From Oceanirhabdus sp. W0125-5 (GTDB lineage Bacteria > Bacillota > Clostridia > Clostridiales > Clostridiaceae), in NCBI RefSeq assembly GCF_027938815.1, contig NZ_CP115913.1, forward strand, positions 678,001 through 742,000: 64,000 nucleotides of DNA, read 5' to 3'. Under the pieces are notes generated by a model. The model saw nothing but the letters and a program-made list of their open reading frames with translations. It made no database searches and was not told the DNA's origin. The position numbers and the translations under genes were made by a program. Shown in pieces: positions 53,853 through 63,054 of this stretch; position 1 is the stretch's first letter; every line of letters starts with the position of its first letter.

Positions 53853-55247
53853 TTAAGATTGGCAGTATGACTCAGCTAATTTCATTAATTTGCACCAACG
53901 TGCAGGCATGGTTTCCAACTCTTCAAGTTCTGGAATTATTACAGGAACTTTTTGTTCTAAGCTTGCATGAGGTTTCAAGAAATTGAAGTATGTACAAAAA
54001 AGAATTATATGAGTTATAGAGCCGTTTGAGCTATTGTAGCCATTAGTAGTCTTATAACTTCTCTTAAAGGTTCTGTTTAATCGTTCAATAATCTGTTTTA
54101 AAGGACGATATTCAGCTGAAACTTCATCATCATTGGTAAGTCCAATTACTTGCATGACATCAAAATTAATATCGTGATTAGCGAAGAAAACTTCTGCTAA
54201 CAGATATATTGGATTACCATCAACTACTAGTTTAAGGCTTTCAGGAAGTTTTTCGTACTTAGTGATAACATCGTAGATGGCTCTACAAGCTAAGAAAGTA
54301 TCGCGATTAGGCGAAACTCTATACGAGAGAATTATCTTTTTAACAGCATCAAAGAAGAAACATATATAGTTCCATTTACCATTGACTTTGATGTATGTTT
54401 CATCGCCGCATATAGATTCTGTTGGATTATAGGGATAGTTGTCCACCATTGGTTTTAGTAGAACAGAAGCAGCTGCAGCGTAGTTTAGCACAGTTTGATG
54501 TGATATTTTAACACAATGAACTTCTCTCATGATAGCTGCTGTTTTTCTTGAAGATAATCCGTAATTTACGTAGTAAGTCATTATTAAGCCAAATACGTGG
54601 GATGATGAATACATCTTGGATAAGGATATATTACTTTGCACAGGACTATCGCCCTTTAGAGATGCAAAATCGAAATCAAATTCTCTAAATATATATCTAA
54701 CTTTAGTGTCATAGGGTTTTTCTTTGGTAATAGACTTTAAGTTGTTTTTATAAAAAGAACAGTTGTTGTTTCGGCATTTGTAAATGGTAAAATTACTACG
54801 ATTTTTAATTCGTTCTAAAAATTTATTGCAATGAGGACACTTAAATCTTACCTGCTTATCATAAAGGTTTTTAGTGTTAAAGTTAGTGGAACAGACTTTG
54901 CATTTATATTGACCACGCCCTCCATTGTTATCGTATAGATAAATATTTGGAGCATTGCATTTAGGACAACTGATTTTAGAACTCACGTGAGAACGTCCTT
55001 TTTGAGTTCTAACAGGAGCTAACTCTTTACCTTTGAGTTTATAATGCTCCGATAGGAGTTCTCTGTAATCTAACCTTTCAGGTTTCACAATTATTGGTTT
55101 ATCATCCACTTGTATTTTCCTGTAAGGTTTATCTAAAGTATCAGAATTGGGGATCTTATTGAGTCCTTTTCCAGTCAATAAAATAATGAGTAGATTTATA
55201 ACTTGCTTAAGAAAAACAATATACAAAACTAAATAATAATTAATCAT
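53853..55247 (-). CDS. DDE-type transposase of the insertion sequence
   Basis: A 464-residue transposase. An N-terminal membrane-like or leader segment is followed by two zinc-ribbon-like pairs of CxxC motifs (ISCPKCNAPN...KCKVC and FKCPHCNKFL...CRNNNC), a helix-turn-helix region and a DDE/RNase-H core with Asp in SICGDETYIKVNG, Asp in LKLVVDGNPIYLL and Glu in LKQIIERLNRTFK. The spacing resembles IS6/IS240-type enzymes. The frame is intact, so the element may still be active. Its start follows AAGGAGG. Confidence 0.88.
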   Translation of the reverse strand: MINYYLVLYIVFLKQVINLLIILLTGKGLNKIPNSDTLDKPYRKIQVDDKPIIVKPERLDYRELLSEHYKLKGKELAPVRTQKGRSHVSSKISCPKCNAPNIYLYDNNGGRGQYKCKVCSTNFNTKNLYDKQVRFKCPHCNKFLERIKNRSNFTIYKCRNNNCSFYKNNLKSITKEKPYDTKVRYIFREFDFDFASLKGDSPVQSNISLSKMYSSSHVFGLIMTYYVNYGLSSRKTAAIMREVHCVKISHQTVLNYAAAASVLLKPMVDNYPYNPTESICGDETYIKVNGKWNYICFFFDAVKKIILSYRVSPNRDTFLACRAIYDVITKYEKLPESLKLVVDGNPIYLLAEVFFANHDINFDVMQVIGLTNDDEVSAEYRPLKQIIERLNRTFKRSYKTTNGYNSSNGSITHIILFCTYFNFLKPHASLEQKVPVIIPELEELETMPARWCKLMKLAESYCQS

Positions 55248-55421
55248 GTTAAAAACTTGCCTCCTTATCTTTGGTTATATATTTTTTTTCGCAAACTAAA
55301 ATTAACACCTTTAGAGGGAGGGGGCAAGTCTAATATAGATAAAGTATTGAAAATCAAGGGGTTACGTCGAAAGTACCATTAAAACTTTTGACAATACCAA
55401 ATTTTCATGGAGGGTAGAGAT

Positions 55422-57194
55422 ATGAAAAAGAGTGTTGAATTGTTACTTAATAGGATGGAAGAATTAGGTATAGATGCATATGTTATACCAAGTTCAGATG
55501 CGCACATAAGCGAGTATGTAGCTGACCATTGGAAGAGTAGAGCTTGGATATCAGGATTTACAGGTTCTGCAGGGACTGTAGTTATATCAAAAGAGGGAAA
55601 TGGTTTATGGACAGACGGAAGATATTTCATTCAAGCTGCAAAGCAAATAGAAGGAACGGGTATTAAATTATTTAAGATGGGGCAACCAGGAGTTCCGACT
55701 ATAACACAATGGTTTAATAAAAATCTTGATAATGGAAGCACAATAGGTTTCTGTGGAGAGAGTACATCATTACTGTTTAAGAGAAATCTAGAAAAAGAGT
55801 GCAAGGATAAAGGATTTAAGATAGTTCCTGAGTTCGATCTTATAGATGATTTATGGGAGAATAGACCTGATATTCCTAAAACACAAGTATTTGTACTTGA
55901 AGAAAAATATGCAGGATGTAGTTTTAAAGAAAAATTAAGTAGTGTAAGAGAGAAGATGAAGGAAAAGGGCACAAATACTTATGTTATTAGCAGTTTAGAT
56001 GATATAGCATGGTTATTTAATATAAGAGGGAACGATATACATAACTATCCTGTAACAATCTCTTACGCAATAATAACCCTTGATGAAGCAAATCTTTTTA
56101 TAGATGAGACAAAACTTGACAATGAAGTTAAGAAATATTTAAAAGATAATGATATTAATGTATTCCCATATGAAGATGTATTTAATAAGGCAGGGGAATT
56201 CAAGAAAGAGGATGTTATATTCTTTAATCCTTCAAAGTCTAATTCGAAATTATATATGGCTATGCCTGATGGTTGTAAGAAAAAAGAGGGAAGAGACATA
56301 ACAACAGATTTAAAAACTATAAAAAATGAAGGTGAGCTTGCAAACCTGAGAAATTGTCATATAAAAGATAGTGCAGCCATGATTAATTTCCTACACTGGC
56401 TAGACACTACTGTAGGTAAGGAAGAAATCACTGAAATGTCAGCTGATGATAAGTTACTTGAGTTCAGAAAAGAACAAGATTTATTCATTGGAAGAAGTTT
56501 CGATACAATAGCAGGATATAAGGAACATGCTGCAATGATGCACTATAAGGCAACAGAAGAACAGCAATACAAACTTGAAAAGAAAGGATTATTCCTTATA
56601 GATTCAGGTGGACATTATCTAGACGGAACAACAGACATAACTAGAACAATTGTACTTGGTGATCTTACAGAAGAGGAAAAGTTCCACTTTACATTAGTTG
56701 CCAAGGGTCATATAGCATTGAATAATCTTAAGTTCTTACATGGAACAACAGGATCAAAACTTGATATGATAGCTAGATATCCATTATGGCAGCATGGTAT
56801 AGATTATAAATGTGGAACAGGTCATGGGGTAGGCTTTATACTGAATATTCATGAAGGACCACAAGGGCTTACTATGAGACCTAATAATGTTGTCTTTGAA
56901 AAAGGTATGATATTAACAAATGAGCCTGGAGTATACATGGAAGGCAAGCATGGAATAAGAACAGAGAATACTATGGTTGTTCAAGAGTGGAAGGAAACTG
57001 AATCAGGACAATTCATGGAGTTTGAAGTTATTTCATTTGTACCTATTGATTTAAGAGGAATAAATGTAGAACTATTAACTTGTGAAGAGAGAGAATGGCT
57101 TAATAATTATCATAAAGAAGTATATGAGAAGGTATCACCACTTCTAAATGATGAAGTAAAAGATTGGCTAAAAGAGGCTACAAGAGCCATCTAA
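55422..57194 (+). CDS. pepP: Aminopeptidase P family metallopeptidase
   Basis: A protein of about 590 residues that removes N-terminal residues preceding proline. Two creatinase-like N-terminal domains are followed by the pita-bread domain with metal ligands in LIDSGGHYLDGTTDITRT (two Asp), HGTTGSKL, GHGVGFILNIHEGP (His) and NEPGVYMEGKHGIRTENTMVV (Glu). The long form fits cytoplasmic clostridial enzymes. Start ATG at 55422 follows GGAGGG; an in-frame ATG at 55407 spans the IS junction. The insertion sequence separates it from its old promoter. Confidence 0.93.
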   Translation: MKKSVELLLNRMEELGIDAYVIPSSDAHISEYVADHWKSRAWISGFTGSAGTVVISKEGNGLWTDGRYFIQAAKQIEGTGIKLFKMGQPGVPTITQWFNKNLDNGSTIGFCGESTSLLFKRNLEKECKDKGFKIVPEFDLIDDLWENRPDIPKTQVFVLEEKYAGCSFKEKLSSVREKMKEKGTNTYVISSLDDIAWLFNIRGNDIHNYPVTISYAIITLDEANLFIDETKLDNEVKKYLKDNDINVFPYEDVFNKAGEFKKEDVIFFNPSKSNSKLYMAMPDGCKKKEGRDITTDLKTIKNEGELANLRNCHIKDSAAMINFLHWLDTTVGKEEITEMSADDKLLEFRKEQDLFIGRSFDTIAGYKEHAAMMHYKATEEQQYKLEKKGLFLIDSGGHYLDGTTDITRTIVLGDLTEEEKFHFTLVAKGHIALNNLKFLHGTTGSKLDMIARYPLWQHGIDYKCGTGHGVGFILNIHEGPQGLTMRPNNVVFEKGMILTNEPGVYMEGKHGIRTENTMVVQEWKETESGQFMEFEVISFVPIDLRGINVELLTCEEREWLNNYHKEVYEKVSPLLNDEVKDWLKEATRAI

Positions 57195-57210
57195 TGAAAA
57201 GATAAAAGCG

Positions 57211-57455
57211 AATTGAGAATGGATAATGGAGAATGGAGAATGGTTGACATTTCTCTCCGAGAAATCTTAGTTTTATTGTTCCTTGGACAAAAAGGTAACT
57301 CGTTTCATTAATATGAAACATTGTATTTGATATACAATATTTTATCTTCAAGATAAAATAAGTAAAAACTTCTTGCGCTAAAGAACAAAAGGATGTAGTT
57401 TCTGCGTATGCAGAAACATCCATCATTCTCAATTCTCCATTCACAATTCGCAATT
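57211..57455. repeat. Multi-hairpin structured repeat, copy 2
   Basis: About 245 bases with the same hairpin order as copy 1: 57249-57265, 57302-57319, 57339-57359, 57398-57417, and an enclosing TTGTTC/GAACAA pair. Flanks are imperfect inverted repeats of GAGAATGG type. Several stems differ from copy 1 by paired changes that keep pairing. It lies between pepP and the glycosylase gene. Confidence 0.85.
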
Positions 57456-57462
57456 TGTTTTC

Positions 57463-57486
57463 AAAGCACGCAATGGCGTGCTTTTC
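57463..57486 (+). terminator. Terminator-like hairpin just before the glycosylase gene
   Basis: AAAGCACGC and GCGTGCTTT with a four-base loop, then TTCTT. It can end the pepP transcript, but being 20 bases before the next start it may also act as an attenuator. Confidence 0.7.
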
Positions 57487-57504
57487 TTGTAGGAGGTAAT
57501 GAAT

Positions 57505-58122
57505 TTGGAGAAAATTGAATTAGACTTTAATAAGAAACTTAATAGAGAATTTTATACAAGAGATGGCATAACTTTAGCAAAGGAACTTCTAGGCAAAATC
57601 CTTGTAAGAAGAATAGAAGATGAATTTATAGCATGCAAGATTGTTGAGACAGAAGCTTACATGGGACCAGAGGATAAAGGGTGCCATGCATATGGTAATA
57701 GAAAGACTAAGAGGACAAAAACAATGTTTTTTGAGGGTGGTCATTCATATGTGTATCTTATCTATGGTATGTATAATTGTCTTAATGTTGTAGCGAATTC
57801 TGAAGGAAAGCCTGAAGCGGTATTAATAAGAGCTGTTGAACCATTACATGGTATTGAATATATTAGGGAGTTTAGAAAAATAAAGAGTAATAAGACTCAA
57901 AACTATACTAATGGTCCAGGGAAATTATGTATGGCTCTAAACTTAGATAAAAGTCATGATGGGTTGGATCTTGTTCATAGTAATGAAATTTTTATTTTAG
58001 ATAATGAACAGCAGGTTGATATAGTTGAGAGTAAAAGGATAAATATCGATTATGCTGAGGAGTTTAAGGATAAGTTATGGAGGTTTTATATTAAAGATAA
58101 TACCTTTGTTTCTAAGAAATAG
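57505..58122 (+). CDS. DNA-3-methyladenine glycosylase (AAG/Mpg type)
   Basis: A 205-residue base-excision repair enzyme that removes alkylated and deaminated purines. Markers: AKELLGKILVR, the catalytic Glu in KIVETEAYMGPEDKGCHAYG, RTKTMFFEGGHSYVYLIYGMYNCLNVV and GPGKLCMALNLDKSHDG. Length is normal for bacterial AAG homologues. A TTG at 57505 lies eight bases after AGGAGG and is a better start than the ATG at 57499, which is only two bases from it. Confidence 0.92.
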   Translation: MEKIELDFNKKLNREFYTRDGITLAKELLGKILVRRIEDEFIACKIVETEAYMGPEDKGCHAYGNRKTKRTKTMFFEGGHSYVYLIYGMYNCLNVVANSEGKPEAVLIRAVEPLHGIEYIREFRKIKSNKTQNYTNGPGKLCMALNLDKSHDGLDLVHSNEIFILDNEQQVDIVESKRINIDYAEEFKDKLWRFYIKDNTFVSKK

Positions 58123-58130
58123 AGTACAAT

Positions 58131-58276
58131 AAAGAAAACCCTCCTGTATGGCAGCAGGAGGGTGGGGAGTATGGCTTGATCTTTAAATCAAATATTAAAT
58201 GATCAGCTAATACGTTCTAAGTATTTTTGTGTTTCTTCTACAGGTAATTGTGTTAGTTAGCAATTAAGTTTTCTAT
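58131..58276 (-). ncRNA. Candidate small RNA on the minus strand (about 145 nt)
   Basis: A near-consensus promoter (58283-58311) fires leftward, and a GC-rich 9-bp hairpin ACCCTCCTG/CAGGAGGGT (58138-58163) followed on the minus strand by TTTTCTTT ends the unit about 145 nt later. In between there is no ORF with a plausible ribosome binding site; the only notable frame reads LTQLPVEETQKYLERIS but lacks a start codon. An inner GATC...GATC hairpin is visible. Such a promoter-terminator unit is typical of an intergenic small RNA. No known family is recognised. Confidence 0.5.
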
Positions 58277-58282
58277 GAGTTT

Positions 58283-58311
58283 ATTATACAATACAAAACA
58301 ATAAGAGTCAA
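58283..58311 (-). promoter_or_regulatory. Promoter of the minus-strand small RNA
   Basis: TTGACT (58306-58311) and TATAAT (58283-58288) on the minus strand with an exact 17-base spacer. Confidence 0.7.
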
Positions 58312-58419
58312 TAACAAATATTAATAGATAATAATTATCTTTTGATATATAAAATTTCTAGATGAAGTTTTATATGAGTTCAAGATTATAAAAGAAAATT
58401 CTGATAATTCCTAATCGTA

Positions 58420-58448
58420 TTGACACAAGAAAATATATAGCTTACAAT
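58420..58448 (+). promoter_or_regulatory. Promoter of the carAB operon
   Basis: TTGACA (58420-58425), 17-base spacer, TACAAT (58443-58448); transcription should start near 58455, just before the PyrR-like element. Confidence 0.75.
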
Positions 58449-58477
58449 CATAAATAAGATTTTCAACTATCTTTAAA

Positions 58478-58504
58478 TTAGTCCGAGAGACTAGTAAGGG
58501 AGGA
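58478..58504 (+). promoter_or_regulatory. Candidate PyrR-binding RNA element
   Basis: TTAGTCCGAGAGACTAGTAAGG resembles the PyrR binding-loop consensus (ARUCCNGNGAGRCU...AAGG). It overlaps the GGGAGG ribosome binding site (58498-58504) of the following small ORF. I see no terminator/antiterminator pair after it. UMP-bound PyrR may therefore act on translation here rather than by attenuation. Confidence 0.6.
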
Positions 58505-58513
58505 AAAATAGAC

Positions 58514-58717
58514 ATGTTATATTTGGTGAGCATTTTTAAAAAATTCAGACAATTTAATAATTTAGATTTATTTAATTTGGGTCTATTAAACTTAATGAAA
58601 AAGGTATTGGTGTCTTTCTATTCGGCATTGGTAGCTTATTTTTTTATGCCTATTCAGAGAAATGAATTATTCATAAGAAAAGAGCTTAAGGAGGACATCA
58701 TATGCAAGGCTATCTAA
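58514..58717 (+). CDS. 67-codon leader ORF overlapping carA
   Basis: A 67-residue frame starting after GGGAGG and ending 16 bases inside carA in another phase. The peptide is hydrophobic in the middle (VSFYSALVAYFFMP) and rich in Leu, Phe and Asn elsewhere; no family is recognised. Because its start site overlaps the PyrR-like element and its stop overlaps carA, it could couple carA translation to PyrR control. It may be a regulatory leader rather than a working protein. Confidence 0.45.
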   Translation: MLYLVSIFKKFRQFNNLDLFNLGLLNLMKKVLVSFYSALVAYFFMPIQRNELFIRKELKEDIICKAI

Positions 58718-59772
58718 TTTTACAAAATGGAATGAAGTTTAAAGGGCAATGTTTTGGTGATACATCGATGGTTTCAGGAGAGGTAGTATTTAATACTGGA
58801 ATGACAGGTTATGAGGAAGTACTAACAGATCCTTCGTACTATGGACAAATTGTTACTATGACATATCCTTTAATAGGGAACTATGGAATCAACCTTGAAG
58901 ATAAGGAGTCAGCTAAACCACAGGTTAAAGGGTTTATAGTTAGAGAAAGATGTAAAACTCCTAGTAACTGGAGAAGTCAGATGGCTCTTGAGGAGTTTTT
59001 AAAAGAGAATAATATCATTGGAATTGAGGGTGTAGATACAAGAGCTATAACAAGTATTCTTAGAGAAGCAGGAACTATGAGAGGTATTGTGACTACAAAG
59101 GAATTCACAGATCAAGAGATAAGTGAAATGTTCTCAAACTATCAAGAAGAGGATTTTGTTCAAAAGGTATCTACAAAGTGCATATACAGAATCAGCGGAA
59201 ATGGAAAAAAGATTGCATTGATAGATTTCGGTGTTAAGAAAAGTATTATTGAGTCATTTGCAAAAAGAGATGCTGAAATAACAGTGTTTCCTCATGATAC
59301 TAAATATGAAGATATTAAAGGGTATAATCCAGATATGATATTCTTATCAAATGGGCCTGGAGATCCAGGAAAAATGGACAGTGTGATTAATAACATTAAA
59401 GAGATGATAGGGAAAAAGCCTATAACAGGAATTTGTCTAGGTCATCAATTATTAGCACTTGCATTAGGTGGAGGAACTGGGAAGTTAAAGTATGGACACA
59501 GAGGATGCAACCATCCAGTTAAAGATTTTAGAACTGGAAAAATCGGTATTACATCTCAGAATCATGGATACTATGTTAATAATGTTCCAGAAAACATGGA
59601 AGTTACTCATGTAAATGTAAATGATGGAACTGTAGAAGGGTTCATGCATAAAGAATTACCGATCTTTAGTGTTCAATTCCATCCAGAGGCAAGCCCTGGA
59701 CCAGGAGATATGGATTATATTTTTGATGATTTCATGAAGTATGCAGGAGGGGAAAACTATGCCGTTAAATAA
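58702..59772 (+). CDS. carA: Carbamoyl-phosphate synthase small subunit
   Basis: A 356-residue glutaminase subunit. N-terminal CPSase_sm_chain domain ([38 protein letters not shown]) and a class I amidotransferase with nucleophile in [15 protein letters not shown] and the His/Glu pair in [11 protein letters not shown]. It passes ammonia from glutamine to CarB to make carbamoyl phosphate for pyrimidines and arginine. It starts after AAGGAGG and overlaps carB by 14 bases. The PyrR-like element upstream suggests pyrimidine control. Confidence 0.96.
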   Translation: MQGYLILQNGMKFKGQCFGDTSMVSGEVVFNTGMTGYEEVLTDPSYYGQIVTMTYPLIGNYGINLEDKESAKPQVKGFIVRERCKTPSNWRSQMALEEFLKENNIIGIEGVDTRAITSILREAGTMRGIVTTKEFTDQEISEMFSNYQEEDFVQKVSTKCIYRISGNGKKIALIDFGVKKSIIESFAKRDAEITVFPHDTKYEDIKGYNPDMIFLSNGPGDPGKMDSVINNIKEMIGKKPITGICLGHQLLALALGGGTGKLKYGHRGCNHPVKDFRTGKIGITSQNHGYYVNNVPENMEVTHVNVNDGTVEGFMHKELPIFSVQFHPEASPGPGDMDYIFDDFMKYAGGENYAVK

Positions 59773-62700
59773 ATCTATTAAGAGAGTACTTGTTGTAGGA
59801 TCTGGACCAATAATTATAGGACAAGCTGCAGAATTTGATTATTCTGGAACGCAGGCCTGTACTGCATTAAGAGAAGAAGGGGTAGAGGTTATCTTAGCTA
59901 ATAGTAATCCTGCTACAATCATGACAGATAGTGAGGTTGCAGATAAGGTTTACATTGAACCTCTTACTGTAGAAGTATTAGGGAAGATCATTGAGAAAGA
60001 AAGACCAGATAGCATATTACCTGGAATGGGTGGACAGTGTGCATTAAACTTGGTTAGTGAGCTTTATAATAAAGGTATATTAGAGAAATACAAAGTTAAT
60101 ATAATCGGAACGGAAATGGAAGGTATAATCAGAGGGGAAGATAGAGATGAGTTTAAAAAGCTTCTGATTAAGATTGGCCAACCTGCAATAGAAAGTACAG
60201 TAGTTAATACTATTGAAGAAGGAATTGAATTTGCTAACAAAGTTGGTTACCCATTAGTTGTTAGACCAGCATATACAATGGGTGGTGCTGGAGGCGGTAT
60301 TGTTGATAACGAAGAAGAGTTAATCAATATCGCATCAGTAGGATTAGATTTAAGTAGAGTAGGTCAAGTTCTTCTTGAGAGAAGTATAAAAGGATGGAAA
60401 GAGATTGAGTATGAAGTTGTAAGAGATGGAGCAGGAAACTGTATAACAGTATGTAATATGGAAAACTTAGACCCTGTTGGAGTTCACACTGGAGACAGTA
60501 TAGTTGTGGCACCTAGCCAAACTATAAGCGATAAGGAATATCAGATGTTAAGAAGAGCATCAATTGACATTATTAACGAAGTTGGTATTAAAGGGGCATG
60601 TAATGTGCAATTAGCATTAAATCCAGATAGCATGGAATATGCTGTAATTGAAATTAATCCAAGAGTAAGTCGTTCATCAGCACTTGCCTCAAAAGCTACA
60701 GGATATCCAATAGCTAAAGTAGCAGCTAAAATTGCTCTTGGATATACTTTAGATGAAATTAAGAATGAGGTTACAGGAAAGACATATGCATGTTTTGAAC
60801 CAGCTCTTGATTATGTAGTTACAAAGATACCAAAATGGCCATTTGATAAGTTCAATACTAGTAATAGAAGACTTGGAACTAAGATGATGGCTACGGGAGA
60901 GATAATGTCTATTGGTAATAGCTTTGAGAGTTCTTTCTTAAAGGGAATAAGATCATTAGAAGTAAATCAATATGGTATGAAGCATGATAAGAGTGCAAGA
61001 TTATCAACAGAGGAATTAAAGGCTAGAGTACACACTCCAGATGACGAGAGAATATTCCAGCTATGCGAGTTAATTAGACGAGGAATTACGTTAGAAGAAT
61101 TACATGAAATAACACAAATAAATATGTTCTTCTTAAGTAAGTTAAATAATATTATTCAAGAAGAAAAGAAATTAGAAGAAACTACAATTGATGCGTTAAC
61201 TAAAGAGTGGTTATTAAAATTAAAGAAATATGGGTTCTCTGATAAAGGAATAGCAGGTTTTATTGGATGTAATCCAGATGAAATATACCAGAAGAGAAAA
61301 GAGTTTGATATAAAACCTTCATATAAAATGGTTGACACTTGTGCTGGAGAGTTTAAAGCTGTTTCACCATACTACTACTCAACATATGATGAATATGATG
61401 AAGTTGAAATCTCTGAAAAGAGAAAAATAATGGTGCTTGGTTCAGGACCAATAAGAATTGGTCAGGGAATAGAGTTTGACTATTGTTCAGTACATTCAGT
61501 ATTAGCTCTTAAGGAAATGGGAATAGAGACTATAATAGTTAACAACAACCCAGAAACAGTAAGTACAGATTTTAATGTATCTGATAAGTTATACTTTGAG
61601 CCTTTAACTGAGGAAGATGTATTTAATATAATTGAAAAAGAAAATCCTGAGGGCGTAATTGTTCAATTTGGTGGGCAAACAGGAATAAAACTTACTAAAT
61701 TTTTAAAAGAAAAAGGTGTAAATGTATTAGGGTCAGCACCTGAGAGCATTCATGCTGCTGAGGATAGAGATGAATTTGAAGCTATCCTAGATAAACTTAA
61801 TATTGAAAGACCAAAAGGAATAATTGCTTGGAATAAAATCGATGCTATGAAAGGAATTCAAGAATTAGGATTCCCAGCATTAATTAGACCTTCTTATGTT
61901 TTAGGTGGTCACGGAATGAAAATTGCAAACAATAATGAAGAAGCTGATGTATACCTTTCAGATGCCTTTGAGAAAGCTCGTAATAACAGTGTTTTAATTG
62001 ACCAATATATAAGGGGAAGAGAAATTGAAGTTGATGCTATATGTGATGGGGAAGAGATATTAATTCCTGGAATCATGGAGCATCTTGAGAGAGCGGGAGT
62101 TCACTCCGGGGATAGTATAACTATATACCCTTCAAAGAATATTGCTCAAGAAATTAAAGATGTAATTCTTGATTACACAAGAAGATTAGCTTTAGAGTTA
62201 AATATAATTGGTATGATTAATATTCAGTACATTGAGTACAAAGGTAAAGTATATGTGATTGAAGCTAATCCAAGATCAAGTAGAACAGTACCTTATATAA
62301 GTAAAGTAACTGGAATTCCTATAGTAAGTGTTGGTACACAAGTAATGCTAGGAAAGAAATTAAAAGATCTGATCTATGGTACAGGGGTATATAAAGAAAG
62401 CAAGTTAACATGTGTAAAAGTACCTGTATTCTCGAGTCAGAAACTTGATGATGTTGAGATAAGCTTAAGTCCAGAGATGAAATCCACAGGAGAGGTTCTA
62501 GGTGTAGGAACAACATTGGAAGAGGCACTGTACAAAGGATTCTTAGCTGCAGGATATAGCATGAAGATGAAGAATAACAGAATTTTATCCACAATTAGTA
62601 ATGATAAGAAGGATGACTTTGTGGATATGTTAAAAGATATTAACATGCCAGAAATAGAGTACTATGCTACAGAAGGAACAAATGCAAAATTAAATGATTG

Positions 62701-62959
62701 TGGTTTTAATGTAAGACAGTTTGATCATATGAAATTAAGTGAAATATTAAGAGATAGAAGTGTAGACTTTGTTGTAAGTACAGCTACTAAAGGAAATTCT
62801 TCTGAAAGAAATGGATTTAAAATAAGAAGAGCAGCTGCTGAAAGCTATACTGATATATTCACATCATTAGATACAGCTAAAGCATATCTTAATGTTATAA
62901 AGAGTGGTCTTACTGAAGAAAAAATAAATGTATATGAATTAGATGAGTATGGAATTTAA
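59759..62959 (+). CDS. carB: Carbamoyl-phosphate synthase large subunit
   Basis: A 1066-residue subunit with two homologous ATP-grasp halves ([21 protein letters not shown] near the start; [19 protein letters not shown] near residue 555), each with an ATP-grasp core ([24 protein letters not shown]), an oligomerisation region between them and a C-terminal MGS allosteric domain (about 930-1066). Complete and of normal length. It ends at a terminator about 70 bases later. Confidence 0.97.
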   Translation: MPLNKSIKRVLVVGSGPIIIGQAAEFDYSGTQACTALREEGVEVILANSNPATIMTDSEVADKVYIEPLTVEVLGKIIEKERPDSILPGMGGQCALNLVSELYNKGILEKYKVNIIGTEMEGIIRGEDRDEFKKLLIKIGQPAIESTVVNTIEEGIEFANKVGYPLVVRPAYTMGGAGGGIVDNEEELINIASVGLDLSRVGQVLLERSIKGWKEIEYEVVRDGAGNCITVCNMENLDPVGVHTGDSIVVAPSQTISDKEYQMLRRASIDIINEVGIKGACNVQLALNPDSMEYAVIEINPRVSRSSALASKATGYPIAKVAAKIALGYTLDEIKNEVTGKTYACFEPALDYVVTKIPKWPFDKFNTSNRRLGTKMMATGEIMSIGNSFESSFLKGIRSLEVNQYGMKHDKSARLSTEELKARVHTPDDERIFQLCELIRRGITLEELHEITQINMFFLSKLNNIIQEEKKLEETTIDALTKEWLLKLKKYGFSDKGIAGFIGCNPDEIYQKRKEFDIKPSYKMVDTCAGEFKAVSPYYYSTYDEYDEVEISEKRKIMVLGSGPIRIGQGIEFDYCSVHSVLALKEMGIETIIVNNNPETVSTDFNVSDKLYFEPLTEEDVFNIIEKENPEGVIVQFGGQTGIKLTKFLKEKGVNVLGSAPESIHAAEDRDEFEAILDKLNIERPKGIIAWNKIDAMKGIQELGFPALIRPSYVLGGHGMKIANNNEEADVYLSDAFEKARNNSVLIDQYIRGREIEVDAICDGEEILIPGIMEHLERAGVHSGDSITIYPSKNIAQEIKDVILDYTRRLALELNIIGMINIQYIEYKGKVYVIEANPRSSRTVPYISKVTGIPIVSVGTQVMLGKKLKDLIYGTGVYKESKLTCVKVPVFSSQKLDDVEISLSPEMKSTGEVLGVGTTLEEALYKGFLAAGYSMKMKNNRILSTISNDKKDDFVDMLKDINMPEIEYYATEGTNAKLNDCGFNVRQFDHMKLSEILRDRSVDFVVSTATKGNSSERNGFKIRRAAAESYTDIFTSLDTAKAYLNVIKSGLTEEKINVYELDEYGI

Positions 62960-63027
62960 TTTACTAAACAAAAATAAAATGTAGTATTTATGAATGAAGA
63001 AACTTTAGTATTTTTAAATTGTTTTAA

Positions 63028-63054
63028 ACGCACGGAGTAACCGTGCGTTTTTTA
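63028..63054. terminator. Intrinsic terminator after carB
   Basis: ACGCACGG and CCGTGCGT form an 8-bp GC-rich stem with a five-base loop, followed by T's. It also overlaps the 3' end of the convergent ATPase gene. Confidence 0.9.

Larger units (their letters stand above)
53632..55398 (-). mobile_element. Insertion sequence with IS6-like features, 1767 bp
   Basis: Terminal inverted repeats GGTAGTGTCAAAAGT (53632-53646) and its imperfect inverse (55384-55398, 14 of 15 matching) bound a single DDE transposase. Exact 8-bp direct repeats AAATTTTC at 53624-53631 and 55399-55406 flank it, the target duplication length known for IS6-family elements. The right end lies 23 bases before the aminopeptidase P start codon. 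The element is longer than typical IS6 members because the transposase has a zinc-ribbon-like N-terminus. Confidence 0.9.

Noticed and set aside
55388..55420. Outward hybrid promoter at the IS right end
   Set aside because: TTGACA is present at the IS edge, but no -10-like sequence lies 16-18 bases downstream.
58639..58690. Terminator for a PyrR attenuator before carA
   Set aside because: GGTATTGGTG and GGCATTGGTA look similar but are direct, not complementary, and cannot form a stem before the T-run.
62319..62646. Antisense frames inside carB and other long genes
   Set aside because: They are shadows of strongly coding plus-strand genes, with no ribosome binding sites or family motifs.
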